A stretch of DNA of 64,000 bases from positions 696,031 to 760,030 of the forward strand of contig SRUQ01000004.1 of the NCBI GenBank assembly GCA_004791255.1, given 5' to 3'. The number at the start of each line of letters is the position of its first letter. The first letter of the stretch is position 1. Shown here piece by piece: positions 10,391 through 18,562 of the stretch. The position numbers were made by a program, and so were the translations under genes. Source of the DNA: a bacterium M00.F.Ca.ET.205.01.1.1. GTDB taxonomy: Bacteria; Pseudomonadota; Alphaproteobacteria; Rhizobiales; Rhizobiaceae. The notes beneath the pieces were generated by a model. It was not told where the DNA came from and ran no database searches. It worked only from the letters and a program-made list of their open reading frames with translations.

Positions 10391-11392
10391 ATGAGGCCCA
10401 TCTATATCGACTATTTGAACGCGCTCGATATCGATGCGCTTGCCATGACCGATGCCGAGATCATCGGTGCGGTCGAGGCCGGGCTCATTGCCCAGGGCAA
10501 GGGCCAGACCGTCATCGAGCCGCGCGTCCATCTCGAGCCCGATCCCTCATTCCACGGCCATTTCAACGTGCTTCGCGGCTATGTCGCGCCGCTCGACGCG
10601 GCCGGTGTGAAGATCGTCGGCGACTATGTCGACAACTACCTGCACGGCCTGCCCTCCGAATTCGGCATCCTCAATTTGTTCGACCCGCGCACCGGCACGC
10701 CGCGCGCCATTCTCGATGCCACCGTCATCACCGACATGCGCACCGGTGCCGTCACCGCGATCGGCGCAAAGCATCTTGCACGCAAGAATTCCAAGGTGCT
10801 CGCCCATGTCGGCGCACGCGGCACCGCCTATTGGAACGTTCGGCTGCTCGACCATCTCTTCGACTTCGACGAGATCCGCGTCCATTCGCGCCGCCCCGAA
10901 AGCCGCGACGGCTTTGCCGCCAAACTGTCGGCCGATCTCGGCAAGACGGTAACGGCGGTCGGCGACTGGAGGAGCTGCGTCGAAGGCGCCGACATCGTCG
11001 TCGAGGCCTCGCGCCTCTCGGAACCGCAGCCGTTGCTCAAGACCGAATGGATCAAGCCCGGCGCCCTGGTCGTGCCCTATGGCACGATGAGCGCGGTGGA
11101 ACTGTCGCTGACCGACATAATGCAGAAGATGGTGGTCGACGACTGGGGTCAATGCAAGGGCGGCAAGTTTGGCTCGCTGCGCGCCCATGTCGAGACCGGG
11201 CGGCTGAGCGAAACAACGCTGCATGCCGAGCTCGGCCAGATCGCCGCCGGCCTCAAGCCGGGACGGCAGAGCGACGACGAAACCATCCTGTTCTGGCACC
11301 GGGGCCTGTCACTGTCCGACATCGCACTGGGCAAGGCCATGCTGGCCAAGGCGCAGACACAAGGCATCGGCCAGAGGCTGCGTTTCGCATGA
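10391..11392 (+). CDS. Ornithine cyclodeaminase / mu-crystallin family protein, atypical active site
   Basis: A 333-residue NAD(P)-dependent protein. The Rossmann part shows VLAHVGARGTAYWNV, and VITDMRTGAVTAIGAKHLA holds the family arginine. In true ornithine cyclodeaminases the strand after WIKPG leads to a conserved GAD whose Asp is the catalytic acid; here the equivalent stretch reads VVPYGTMSAVEL, so that Asp appears to be missing. The family also includes ketimine and pyrroline-2-carboxylate reductases. Start ATG 10391 follows CCCGAGGAA. The stop overlaps the start of the ammonia-lyase-like gene (ATGA), so the two are coupled. Confidence 0.85.
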   Translation: MRPIYIDYLNALDIDALAMTDAEIIGAVEAGLIAQGKGQTVIEPRVHLEPDPSFHGHFNVLRGYVAPLDAAGVKIVGDYVDNYLHGLPSEFGILNLFDPRTGTPRAILDATVITDMRTGAVTAIGAKHLARKNSKVLAHVGARGTAYWNVRLLDHLFDFDEIRVHSRRPESRDGFAAKLSADLGKTVTAVGDWRSCVEGADIVVEASRLSEPQPLLKTEWIKPGALVVPYGTMSAVELSLTDIMQKMVVDDWGQCKGGKFGSLRAHVETGRLSETTLHAELGQIAAGLKPGRQSDDETILFWHRGLSLSDIALGKAMLAKAQTQGIGQRLRFA

Positions 11393-12903
11393 GCGCGCTC
11401 GTCCTCAACGGCAACGGCATCAGCGTCGGCGATGTCGCCACCGTGGCCCGCGAAGCGCGCAAGGTGGAAATCGGACCCGAAATCATCGGCAGGCTGGACA
11501 AGGCGCGAAAAGTGCTTGACCAGGCCGCCGCCTCCGGCCAGCAGATTTACGGCCTGAACACGGGACTTGGCGCCAATCTCGGCACATCGGTCGAGGGCGA
11601 TGCCAGCGCCTTCCAGCGCCAGTTGCTCGAGGGGCGCAGCGGCGCGGTCGGCGAAGCGTTGCCGGTCGAGACCGTGAGGGCCACCATGGTCGCTCGCGCA
11701 TCAATGCTGTCGGCCGGCGGCTCCGGCCTGTCGCCCGCTGTGTTCGTCGCCTTGGTCGAGGCGCTCAATGCCGGGGTCCATCCGGTGATGCCCTCGCTGG
11801 GTTCGATCGGCGCCGGCGATCTCGTGCTGATGACCGCACTTGCCCGCCTGCTGATCGGCGAAGGCGAGGCCGACTATCAGGGCCGGCGCATGCCGGCCGC
11901 CAAGGCGCTGATGATGGCCCGCCTCGCCCCGATTAGCCTGGCGCCCAAGGATGGGCTATCGCTGATCAACGCTTCGGCCGTCTCGGCCGGCAGCGGCGCG
12001 CTCGCGGTGACGGATGCCCTGTCGGCGCTTGCCCAACAGCAGCAAGCCGGCGCGCTGACCATGGAAGGCATCGGCGCCAACCGCACCATCCTCGATCCGC
12101 GCCTGCAGATGGCGCGCCCGGCGGCCGGCCAGCAGGAAGCGGCCAAGGCGCTGCACGACCTTCTCGCCCGCGGTGAGCCGCAGCCGCCCGGCCCGACAAC
12201 CTTGCAGGACCCTCTGTCGATCCGCTGCATGCCCTCGATCCATGGCGCACTGATCGAGGCGATCGGCCAGGCGAAAAATGCCGTCGAGATCGAGCTCAAT
12301 GCCGCCGCCGACAATCCGTTGGTGCTGGGCGAAGACGAACTCGTGCTGTCGACAGGCAATTTCCACACCGCGTCGCTCTCGCTCGCCTTCGAGGCGCTCG
12401 GTCTGGCGATCGCACAGTGCGCCGCCGCGAACGTTGCCCGCCTCATCCAGCTCAGCGGTCCCGGCCGCAACGGACTGCCCAAATATCTGTCGCCCATCGG
12501 CGGCGCCTCCGCCGGCTTCGTGCCGCTGCAGAAGACGGCGACATCGATCCTGGCGTCCATCCGCCACAAGGCAAATCCGGTGATCCTCGACTTCCTGCCC
12601 GTGTCCGAAGGCGTCGAGGACCACGCGACGCAGACACCCCTGGCGGTTTCGAAATGCGCCGGGATGATCGCGCTGTGGCGGCGGCTGATCGCTTTCGAAC
12701 TGATGGCGGCCGCGCAAGCCATCGACTTGCGCGACGGGCTGACGCTCGCGCCAGGCACCGCATCGATTCATGCGGCGGTGCGCGCGCATGTGTCCATGCT
12801 CAAGGAGGACCGCCCGCTAGGCGCGGACGCTGAGGTGCTCTATGTCATGCTTGCCGACGGCAAATGGCAAGGCGCGGCAAAGATCAGTGAAGAACCCGCG
12901 TAG
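11389..12903 (+). CDS. Histidine/aromatic ammonia-lyase family protein lacking the MIO serine
   Basis: A 504-residue protein with the full ammonia-lyase layout: IYGLNTGLG near residue 50 (Tyr loop), QDPLSIRCMPSIHGA, STGNFHTASL and VEDHATQTPLAVSKC. In active family members the Ala-Ser-Gly tripeptide of GSxGASGDL cyclises to the MIO electrophile. Here residues 138-145 read GSIGAGDL: Ala142 is followed directly by Gly143, so the serine is absent without a frame break. Standard ammonia elimination is therefore unlikely, and the reaction may be different. It overlaps the cyclodeaminase-like gene by 4 bp and ends immediately against the convergent panB-like gene. Confidence 0.88.
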   Translation: MSALVLNGNGISVGDVATVAREARKVEIGPEIIGRLDKARKVLDQAAASGQQIYGLNTGLGANLGTSVEGDASAFQRQLLEGRSGAVGEALPVETVRATMVARASMLSAGGSGLSPAVFVALVEALNAGVHPVMPSLGSIGAGDLVLMTALARLLIGEGEADYQGRRMPAAKALMMARLAPISLAPKDGLSLINASAVSAGSGALAVTDALSALAQQQQAGALTMEGIGANRTILDPRLQMARPAAGQQEAAKALHDLLARGEPQPPGPTTLQDPLSIRCMPSIHGALIEAIGQAKNAVEIELNAAADNPLVLGEDELVLSTGNFHTASLSLAFEALGLAIAQCAAANVARLIQLSGPGRNGLPKYLSPIGGASAGFVPLQKTATSILASIRHKANPVILDFLPVSEGVEDHATQTPLAVSKCAGMIALWRRLIAFELMAAAQAIDLRDGLTLAPGTASIHAAVRAHVSMLKEDRPLGADAEVLYVMLADGKWQGAAKISEEPA

Positions 12904-13707
12904 TCAGCTTTTTGCGTCCACCTTGTTCATGAACAGGGGCAGCTCGGCCGGGTCCATGTGCACGACGTGCCGGTCTTCCGGATAGGCTCCGCTGTTGACG
13001 TCGGCGACATATTCGGAGAAGGCCGCCACGCGCTCGGCCTGCAGTCGGTCATACTCGGCAGCGAAATTGCGATAGACCTTGGAGTGTCGCGGCATGTGGC
13101 CCCGGTTCTGGCCAAGAATGTCGTCGGCGAACAGATATTGCGCGTCACAGCCGGTGCCCGCCCCCATCGACAACATGATCAGAGACGTCCGCTCCGAGAT
13201 CGCCTTGGCGACCTCGACCGGCACCACTTCGATCTCGGCACCGACGGCGCCCGCCGCCTCCAACTGTTTCACCGCCTCGAAAACCTGCAAGGCGGTGTCG
13301 GCGGTCTTGCCGACCGCCTTGAAGCCGCCGGTCCAGGTCGCACGGGACGGGATCAGTCCTACGTGGCCGATGACGGGAATGGCATCGTCGGCCATGCGCT
13401 TGATGGTGGCATAGCCGGCGCTGCAATAGACTGCGTCGGCACTTGCCTTGTAGAGCCGGAAGGCCCAGCGCACGAAATCATCGGCGGTGCCGACCTCGAA
13501 GAAATTCTCACCCGGCATGGTGAACAGGCTCGGCGCCGCGTCGCGATATTGCGGGTTGAGCACCAGTTCGGGCGGCACCGAGACGATATCGACCCCTGCC
13601 CGCTCGGCGGCTTCCGCCTCGTCCAGCGTCAGCACGCGCAGCATTGTCAATTGACGCTTGCCCTTCATGGCGCGCAGATCGGCTACGGTCGGTCTCTTTC
13701 GGGTCAT
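12904..13707 (-). CDS. PanB-like (ketopantoate hydroxymethyltransferase) family protein
   Basis: A 267-residue protein recognisable by its second half: HVGLIPS, the AVKQLEAAGAVGAEIEVVPV block with the general-base Glu, and MGAGTGCDAQYLFADDILG, all matching PanB. In the first half I cannot find the metal-binding GDS of PanB (VPPEL stands there) or the EGG motif. It is therefore probably a paralogue with another substrate in the same (beta/alpha)8 fold, not the pantothenate enzyme. It is the last gene of the eleven-gene operon, 33 bp after the Rieske gene, which points to a catabolic one-carbon or aldol role. Confidence 0.75.
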   Translation of the reverse strand: MTRKRPTVADLRAMKGKRQLTMLRVLTLDEAEAAERAGVDIVSVPPELVLNPQYRDAAPSLFTMPGENFFEVGTADDFVRWAFRLYKASADAVYCSAGYATIKRMADDAIPVIGHVGLIPSRATWTGGFKAVGKTADTALQVFEAVKQLEAAGAVGAEIEVVPVEVAKAISERTSLIMLSMGAGTGCDAQYLFADDILGQNRGHMPRHSKVYRNFAAEYDRLQAERVAAFSEYVADVNSGAYPEDRHVVHMDPAELPLFMNKVDAKS

Positions 13708-13740
13708 CGAACTTCTTCCCTGGTTGCTGGTGGCGGCTGC

Positions 13741-14055
13741 TCAGCCGATCTCGATCATCACCTTGCCAGCTTCGATCCTGACTGGGTAGGTCTTGAGGTT
13801 GACGCAGACCGGAGCGCCCTTGGCCTGGCCGGTCTTGTAGCTGAAGCGGCCATTGTGCTTGGGACATTCGATGATGTCGTCCATCACCAGCCCGTCGGCG
13901 AGATGCGCCTTTTCATGCGTGCAGAAACCGTCGGTGGCGAAGAATTCATCGTCCGCCGAGCGATAGATCGCAAAGCTGCGGCCGCCATGGTCGAAGCGAA
14001 TGACGTCCTCCTCCTCGACATCGTCCACCGCGCACGCCTCGACCCAGTCGGCCAT
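13741..14055 (-). CDS. Rieske [2Fe-2S] ferredoxin, MocE-like
   Basis: A 104-residue soluble Rieske protein. The cluster ligands are visible as CTHEKAHL and, 17 residues later, CPKHNGRF. Size and sequence fit the MocE group, which together with MocD supports oxidative demethylation of rhizopine in rhizobia. It lies 28 bp downstream of the desaturase-like (MocD-like) gene, so the pair probably forms an oxygenase and its electron donor. A ferredoxin reductase (MocF) is not seen in the window and would have to be supplied from elsewhere. Confidence 0.9.
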   Translation of the reverse strand: MADWVEACAVDDVEEEDVIRFDHGGRSFAIYRSADDEFFATDGFCTHEKAHLADGLVMDDIIECPKHNGRFSYKTGQAKGAPVCVNLKTYPVRIEAGKVMIEIG

Positions 14056-14083
14056 CTCAGTTCCCCGCCCTCATCCGCGACCG

Positions 14084-15166
14084 CTATTCTGCCGCCGCCG
14101 ACATATCGACCTCATGGAATTGACCGCGATAGGGCCTGGCCGTCGGCGGCAGTTCGCGCTTGAGGTAGAAATCCTCGTATTTCAGCTGCCGCAGCAGCAC
14201 TGGCCAGACCTCGTGATAGGCATGCCACATCGACGGATTCGGTTCCGGCAGATCGTGCTTGATCAGTTCATGCAGCCTGGGCAGCGCATGATAGGGCACC
14301 ATGGGGAACATGTGGTGCTCGACGTGGTAGTTCATGTTCCAGTAGATGAAACGGCTGACCGGGTTCATATAGACGGTGCGCGTGTTCAGCCGGTGGTCGA
14401 CGACATTGTCGGCAAGCCCGATATGCTGCAGCAGGCCGGTCGTCACCATGTGCCAGGTGCCATAGAGGCGCGGCAGGCCGATCAGCACCAGAGGTATCCA
14501 TGACCGCAGCGCGATCGCGAGCGCGATCGTGACGACGTAGATCGCGATGTGCCAGCGGGCGGAGACAACCGCTTTCCCCTGCTCCATCTCGGGAATGTAG
14601 CTCTTCTCGTCGTCGGACAGTTTGCCGAAAGCCTGGCGCACCAGCGTCGGCAGCGAATAGCGGAAATCGAGGATGCCGGTGAAGGCCAGCCCTGCCCTCA
14701 ACAGGTCCGGCGGCCGCATGACAGCGATCTCGGCGTCGCGGCCGACGATGATGGTGTCGGTGTGGTGGCGGGCATGGCTCCAGCGCCACTGCACGGGATT
14801 GCGCATCAGCATGAACGAGGCGATGTGGTAGACGAAATCGTTCATCCAGCGCGTGCGGAAAGCCGTGCCATGCCCACATTCGTGCCAGCGCGAGTCGCTC
14901 GATGAGCCGTAAAGCACGCCATAGACGAGCAAAAACGGCACCACCCACCACGTGCCCCAGAACCAGACGATGCCGGCGGCGGAGCCCAGGATCGCGGCGA
15001 GCCAGATGATCGTATCGCGGATCGCCGGCTCGTCGGAGCGCTGCATCAACTCCTTCATCGCCTTGCGCGGAACATCGGTATGATACCATTCCGCAGACGC
15101 CAGCCCGGTCTCGATCGCCAACCGGGTGCTTTCGCCGACAAGGCTGTAGTCGCGCTTTCTTGCCAT
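14084..15166 (-). CDS. Fatty-acid-desaturase-fold di-iron oxygenase, MocD-like
   Basis: A membrane-bound di-iron protein of about 360 residues with the three histidine boxes HECGH, HARHH and HVEHH and two hydrophobic pairs between them. MocD of rhizopine catabolism belongs to this group. With the MocE-like Rieske protein next to it, an O- or N-demethylation or hydroxylation of a sugar or cyclitol is more likely than lipid desaturation. I took ATG 15166; GTG 15175 has a better-spaced GGAGG and would add three residues. The gene lies inside the sugar operon. Confidence 0.85.
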   Translation of the reverse strand: MARKRDYSLVGESTRLAIETGLASAEWYHTDVPRKAMKELMQRSDEPAIRDTIIWLAAILGSAAGIVWFWGTWWVVPFLLVYGVLYGSSSDSRWHECGHGTAFRTRWMNDFVYHIASFMLMRNPVQWRWSHARHHTDTIIVGRDAEIAVMRPPDLLRAGLAFTGILDFRYSLPTLVRQAFGKLSDDEKSYIPEMEQGKAVVSARWHIAIYVVTIALAIALRSWIPLVLIGLPRLYGTWHMVTTGLLQHIGLADNVVDHRLNTRTVYMNPVSRFIYWNMNYHVEHHMFPMVPYHALPRLHELIKHDLPEPNPSMWHAYHEVWPVLLRQLKYEDFYLKRELPPTARPYRGQFHEVDMSAAAE

Positions 15167-15251
15167 CGTCGTCACCTTGACCTCCAACCGTCGCGCACCG
15201 CTGGCAATCCGGTCCGCCTGCCGGAGGGCTTGCTTAGATGAATTCCCTCGC

Positions 15252-16433
15252 TCATGCCCTGCCCGTCAGTTTCGGGAAGTCGCCGGAAGGCTGAGGATAG
15301 TCCTGGTCGGGCTGGCGGGCGATGGCCGCGATCCGGGCCTCGGCCGCGGCAATCCCGCCAGCGCCGTCAAGCACCCGGAATACGGCATCGTAGGCCCGGC
15401 TTTCGCCGTGCTCCAGCCAGATCATCTCGCCGCGTTCACGCGCGGCGAGATCGCCCAGCACATGATGGGTCGAGGGTTCGATGCCCAACGCATACTGGCC
15501 GGCCTGGAAATTCTGCCATTGATAGGCGCAAGGCAGTTGGTCCTTGCGCGTTACCACTTCGAAACCGAGGCCGAGCCGGTCATTGACGACGGCCACCGGC
15601 ACCTCGCCCTTTTCGTCCGCGCCGAGTTCGTGCTGCCAGACCTGCTCGCTGAAGCCCAGTCGCGGCGGCGGAACGGTGCGGTACCCGACCTTCTGCGCCT
15701 CATAGCGCTCGCCGGCGTGGCCGGCCCACACTACGTCGCTGATCGGCGCCAGGTAGCGTGAACCCTGATCGAGCAGGGGATGGCTGACGTTGACGTGGTA
15801 GAAATACATATGCGGCGTGCGGTTGAAGCCGTGATTGACGACACGGTCGGACAGCCGGATCTCGTTGCCACCGACATCGGCCTCGATGCGGCGAATGAGA
15901 TGCAGATCCTCGCCGAATACCGCCGACTGCTGAACGACGCCCTCGGCCCAAAGCACGCAGCGGTCGCCCTCCCAGCGCTCGCCATAGCCGGAAAGCCGTG
16001 CCGGGATGGTGCCGACGCGGCCATGCAGCGAATGGATCACGGTCTTCTTGCCGGGGTAGTTGTAGTCTTCGGCCGGGACCTCTTCCCGGCCTAGAATGTG
16101 GTCGAGGCCGCACGTGACCAGCAGGCCGGAAAAGGAGCGCGCCCAGGCCAGCCCGCTCTCCCCTTCATAATCATGCAGTCCGGGATGGCGAAAGCCGCTT
16201 GGCGAATGCCAGCCGATCGCCTGGCCCTTATAGTCGCAATCGGCGACGTCGAGCGCCCGGTCGACCAGCGCGGTGAAGCGCAGGCCGGAGCCGGTGCGGA
16301 ACTCCAGCATGCGGATGCCGCGCTCGACCCCGTCGCCAAGCGTCATCAGCCGCACGCCGGCGAATTGCGACAGCATTCCGGAGCGTTCCGAAATCTGCCG
16401 GCGCGAGAGCGTCCTGCCGTAAAGCTCTACCAT
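15252..16433 (-). CDS. DUF4432 family protein (aldose-epimerase-like fold)
   Basis: A 393-residue protein resembling the DUF4432 group of galactose-mutarotase-like proteins: GIRMLEFRTGSGLRFTALVDRALDV at the N-terminus, HSLHGRVGTIPA with the putative catalytic His, and CAYQWQNFQAG with LGIEPST near the C-terminus. Such proteins sit in sugar and inositol catabolic operons and may interconvert anomers or isomers of the substrate. It is 56 bp downstream of the TIM-barrel isomerase gene. Its reaction is not established from sequence. Confidence 0.8.
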   Translation of the reverse strand: MVELYGRTLSRRQISERSGMLSQFAGVRLMTLGDGVERGIRMLEFRTGSGLRFTALVDRALDVADCDYKGQAIGWHSPSGFRHPGLHDYEGESGLAWARSFSGLLVTCGLDHILGREEVPAEDYNYPGKKTVIHSLHGRVGTIPARLSGYGERWEGDRCVLWAEGVVQQSAVFGEDLHLIRRIEADVGGNEIRLSDRVVNHGFNRTPHMYFYHVNVSHPLLDQGSRYLAPISDVVWAGHAGERYEAQKVGYRTVPPPRLGFSEQVWQHELGADEKGEVPVAVVNDRLGLGFEVVTRKDQLPCAYQWQNFQAGQYALGIEPSTHHVLGDLAARERGEMIWLEHGESRAYDAVFRVLDGAGGIAAAEARIAAIARQPDQDYPQPSGDFPKLTGRA

Positions 16434-16489
16434 CGTCTGCCCGAGGCCTTCACTCTCACATCACATCTTTCCGACGGCGCTGTCTGGCC

Positions 16490-17404
16490 TCACAGCCCGT
16501 TGGCGCGGAACTTCCCGTCGAGGAATTTCTTGGCGCGCGGTACGTCGTCTTCCGACAGATGCTCGATGATGACGGGGATGTTCGGGTGCTTTTCGGCGAG
16601 CCGCTGCAGGTAGAGATCGTAGTTCAGCGAGCCGAGGCCCGGCGCCGGCAGTTCGATCTCGCCGACGCCGCGGAACGTGTGGCTTTCCATCGCATCGGCG
16701 TCACCGATATCGGCGTGCTTCTCCGACTTGTCGTCGCCCGAGCGCTTGACGTCCTTAGCGTGCGCGATTTTGATCTTGTCGGTCAGCGTGTCGAAGACCT
16801 GGTTCAGGATCTGATCCATCCTGTCGATATTGTGGGTCTCGAAATAGTTGGTCGGGTCCATCAAGAGGCCAAGGCCGGGATGGTCGACCTGCGCGAACAT
16901 CCTGACCGTCTCCTCGACCGAACCGACGACGTTGTTCACATAGGTTTCGAGCAGGAAGACCGAGCCGTGGTCGTAGGCCGTCTGGGCAAGGTCGGCGACC
17001 ACCTTGCGGCATTCCTCAAAACCTTCCTCGGTCTTGTTCTTGGGGTGATGCACCCAGTCGGATTCGGTGTTGTAGGTGCCGGTCTCCGAGATCACGTAAG
17101 GCGAGCCGAAATGGCGGGCGTTGCGGATGATCTCCTTGAGGTAGCCGACACGCCTGTCGCGCTCGGCCTTGTCGGGATGAATGATGTTGGTGTAGCCCGA
17201 TATGCAGCAGACTGGCAGATTGTGGTCGCGGAAGACATCGCGCACCTTCTTGGCCTTGTCCGTGGTGATCTGGCCGGCCGACAGGTCGACGTCCCTGAAG
17301 TGCAGGTCGAGCTGCACCGTGTTGAAACCGAGACCGCGGATCTTCTGCGCCGTCTCTTCGAGGCCATAAGGGAAATAGCCCGTGAAAATACCTGCCTGCA
17401 TCAT
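16490..17404 (-). CDS. Sugar phosphate isomerase/epimerase (xylose-isomerase-like TIM barrel)
   Basis: A 304-residue AP_endonuc_2 family TIM barrel. Metal-site residues expected for the family appear in VFLLETYVNNV (Glu), LLMDPTNYF (Asp) and KIAHAKDVK (His/Asp), and a late Glu in PVIIEHLSEDD. Related proteins include IolE, IolI and MocC of inositol and rhizopine catabolism. No signal peptide; cytoplasmic. It follows the dehydrogenase gene by 34 bp in the same operon, so it probably isomerises the oxidised product. I cannot tell which sugar. Confidence 0.87.
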   Translation of the reverse strand: MMQAGIFTGYFPYGLEETAQKIRGLGFNTVQLDLHFRDVDLSAGQITTDKAKKVRDVFRDHNLPVCCISGYTNIIHPDKAERDRRVGYLKEIIRNARHFGSPYVISETGTYNTESDWVHHPKNKTEEGFEECRKVVADLAQTAYDHGSVFLLETYVNNVVGSVEETVRMFAQVDHPGLGLLMDPTNYFETHNIDRMDQILNQVFDTLTDKIKIAHAKDVKRSGDDKSEKHADIGDADAMESHTFRGVGEIELPAPGLGSLNYDLYLQRLAEKHPNIPVIIEHLSEDDVPRAKKFLDGKFRANGL

Positions 17405-17438
17405 GGTGTGAATTCTCCCTGTAAGCGATTCAGTTGAT

Positions 17439-18527
17439 TCAGTTAGTCGAGATTTCGGAGAGCTTGACCGTCCGGCCCGACGCCATCGAGCGGTAGCCCG
17501 CCTCGACCAGCGCCATGGTCTTGACGTTGTCGGCGACGGAGAGCGCCGGCAGCGTGCCGGTCTTCACCGCATGCTGCAGCTGCTCCATTACGCCGATGAA
17601 GGCATGCGGGAACCACATCGTCTCCCACCTTGGGCTCACCCATTCACCGCCGGTCGTCTCGGCCGATGCGTAGGTCAGCGTCGAGGCCGCCCCCGTCGGC
17701 CAGCCGATCGTGCCCTTGGCAACGCCCTTGGTGCCGTCGACGCGCCAATTGATGTGCTGGTCGTCCTTGTAGCCTTGCTGGCGCGGGCCGGACCAGACAT
17801 CCTCCAGCGACACGGCGAGCACGCCCGAGGGAAAGCGCAGCGTCGAGACGGTGATGCCGTCAAAATGGTCGAACTGGGTGCGCGGATCCTTGCGCGTCAG
17901 CGTGGTGATCTCGTCGGGATCACCAAACAGGAAACGCAGCACATCGAGGTGGTGCACGCTCATATTGGCGAGCGTCAGCCGATCATAGCCCTGCAGAAAC
18001 GTCTGCCAGTGCGGGATGGCGTGCATGTCGATCTGGGCGAAGACGATGTCCCCAAGCGCGCCGCTGTCCATGATCTGCTTCAGCACGCGCATCGACTGGT
18101 CGTAGCGCATGTTCTGGTTGACCGAGAGGATCTTGCCGGCCTTCGCGGCCTCGTCGCGCAGCTTGACGGCTTCCTCGACCGACAGTGCCAAAGGCTTCTG
18201 CGCCAGCACTGCCTTGATGTGCTTCTGCTTCAGCGCATGCCGGATGAGCGCAGGCTGCTGGTCCGGCGGGAAGGCTAGGTCGATGATGTCGACAGTGGCG
18301 TTCTCGATCAGCTGTTCCGGCGTGTCGTGCACCGTCGGAATGCCCCAGCGCGTGGCAACCTTCTCAGCATTCGCTTTGGTGCGGGAAGCGATCGCCACCA
18401 CAGGAAAGCCGGCCTGCTTGTAGGCGGCCAGATGGCACTCGGCCATGATCATGCCGGCGCCGACGCAGCCGATCCTGTACTCCCTGGTGCGAACCTTGAC
18501 GTCCGGCTCGAAGCCCTTGCTTGCCAT
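17439..18527 (-). CDS. Gfo/Idh/MocA family NAD(P)-dependent oxidoreductase
   Basis: A 362-residue dehydrogenase. The N-terminal Rossmann motif is IGCVGAGMI, followed by the family EKP-like motif, here QKPLALSVEEA, where Glu is replaced by Gln. The catalytic-region His is in NMSVHHLDVLRFLFG. Start ATG 18527 has GGGAGG upstream. The family oxidises sugars and cyclitols at a ring hydroxyl. In the operon it follows the ATPase gene, in the expected place for the first catabolic step after uptake. The EKP-to-QKP change is seen in some members and does not by itself mean loss of function. Confidence 0.9.
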   Translation of the reverse strand: MASKGFEPDVKVRTREYRIGCVGAGMIMAECHLAAYKQAGFPVVAIASRTKANAEKVATRWGIPTVHDTPEQLIENATVDIIDLAFPPDQQPALIRHALKQKHIKAVLAQKPLALSVEEAVKLRDEAAKAGKILSVNQNMRYDQSMRVLKQIMDSGALGDIVFAQIDMHAIPHWQTFLQGYDRLTLANMSVHHLDVLRFLFGDPDEITTLTRKDPRTQFDHFDGITVSTLRFPSGVLAVSLEDVWSGPRQQGYKDDQHINWRVDGTKGVAKGTIGWPTGAASTLTYASAETTGGEWVSPRWETMWFPHAFIGVMEQLQHAVKTGTLPALSVADNVKTMALVEAGYRSMASGRTVKLSEISTN

Positions 18528-18562
18528 GCTTTCCTCCCGAAACTCTGTCCTCGCGGCCGCAG

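Noticed and set aside
10831..11388. Long N-terminal extension of the ammonia-lyase-like frame
   Set aside because: It runs through the cyclodeaminase gene in another phase; ATG 11389 overlaps the previous stop and starts the conserved sequence.
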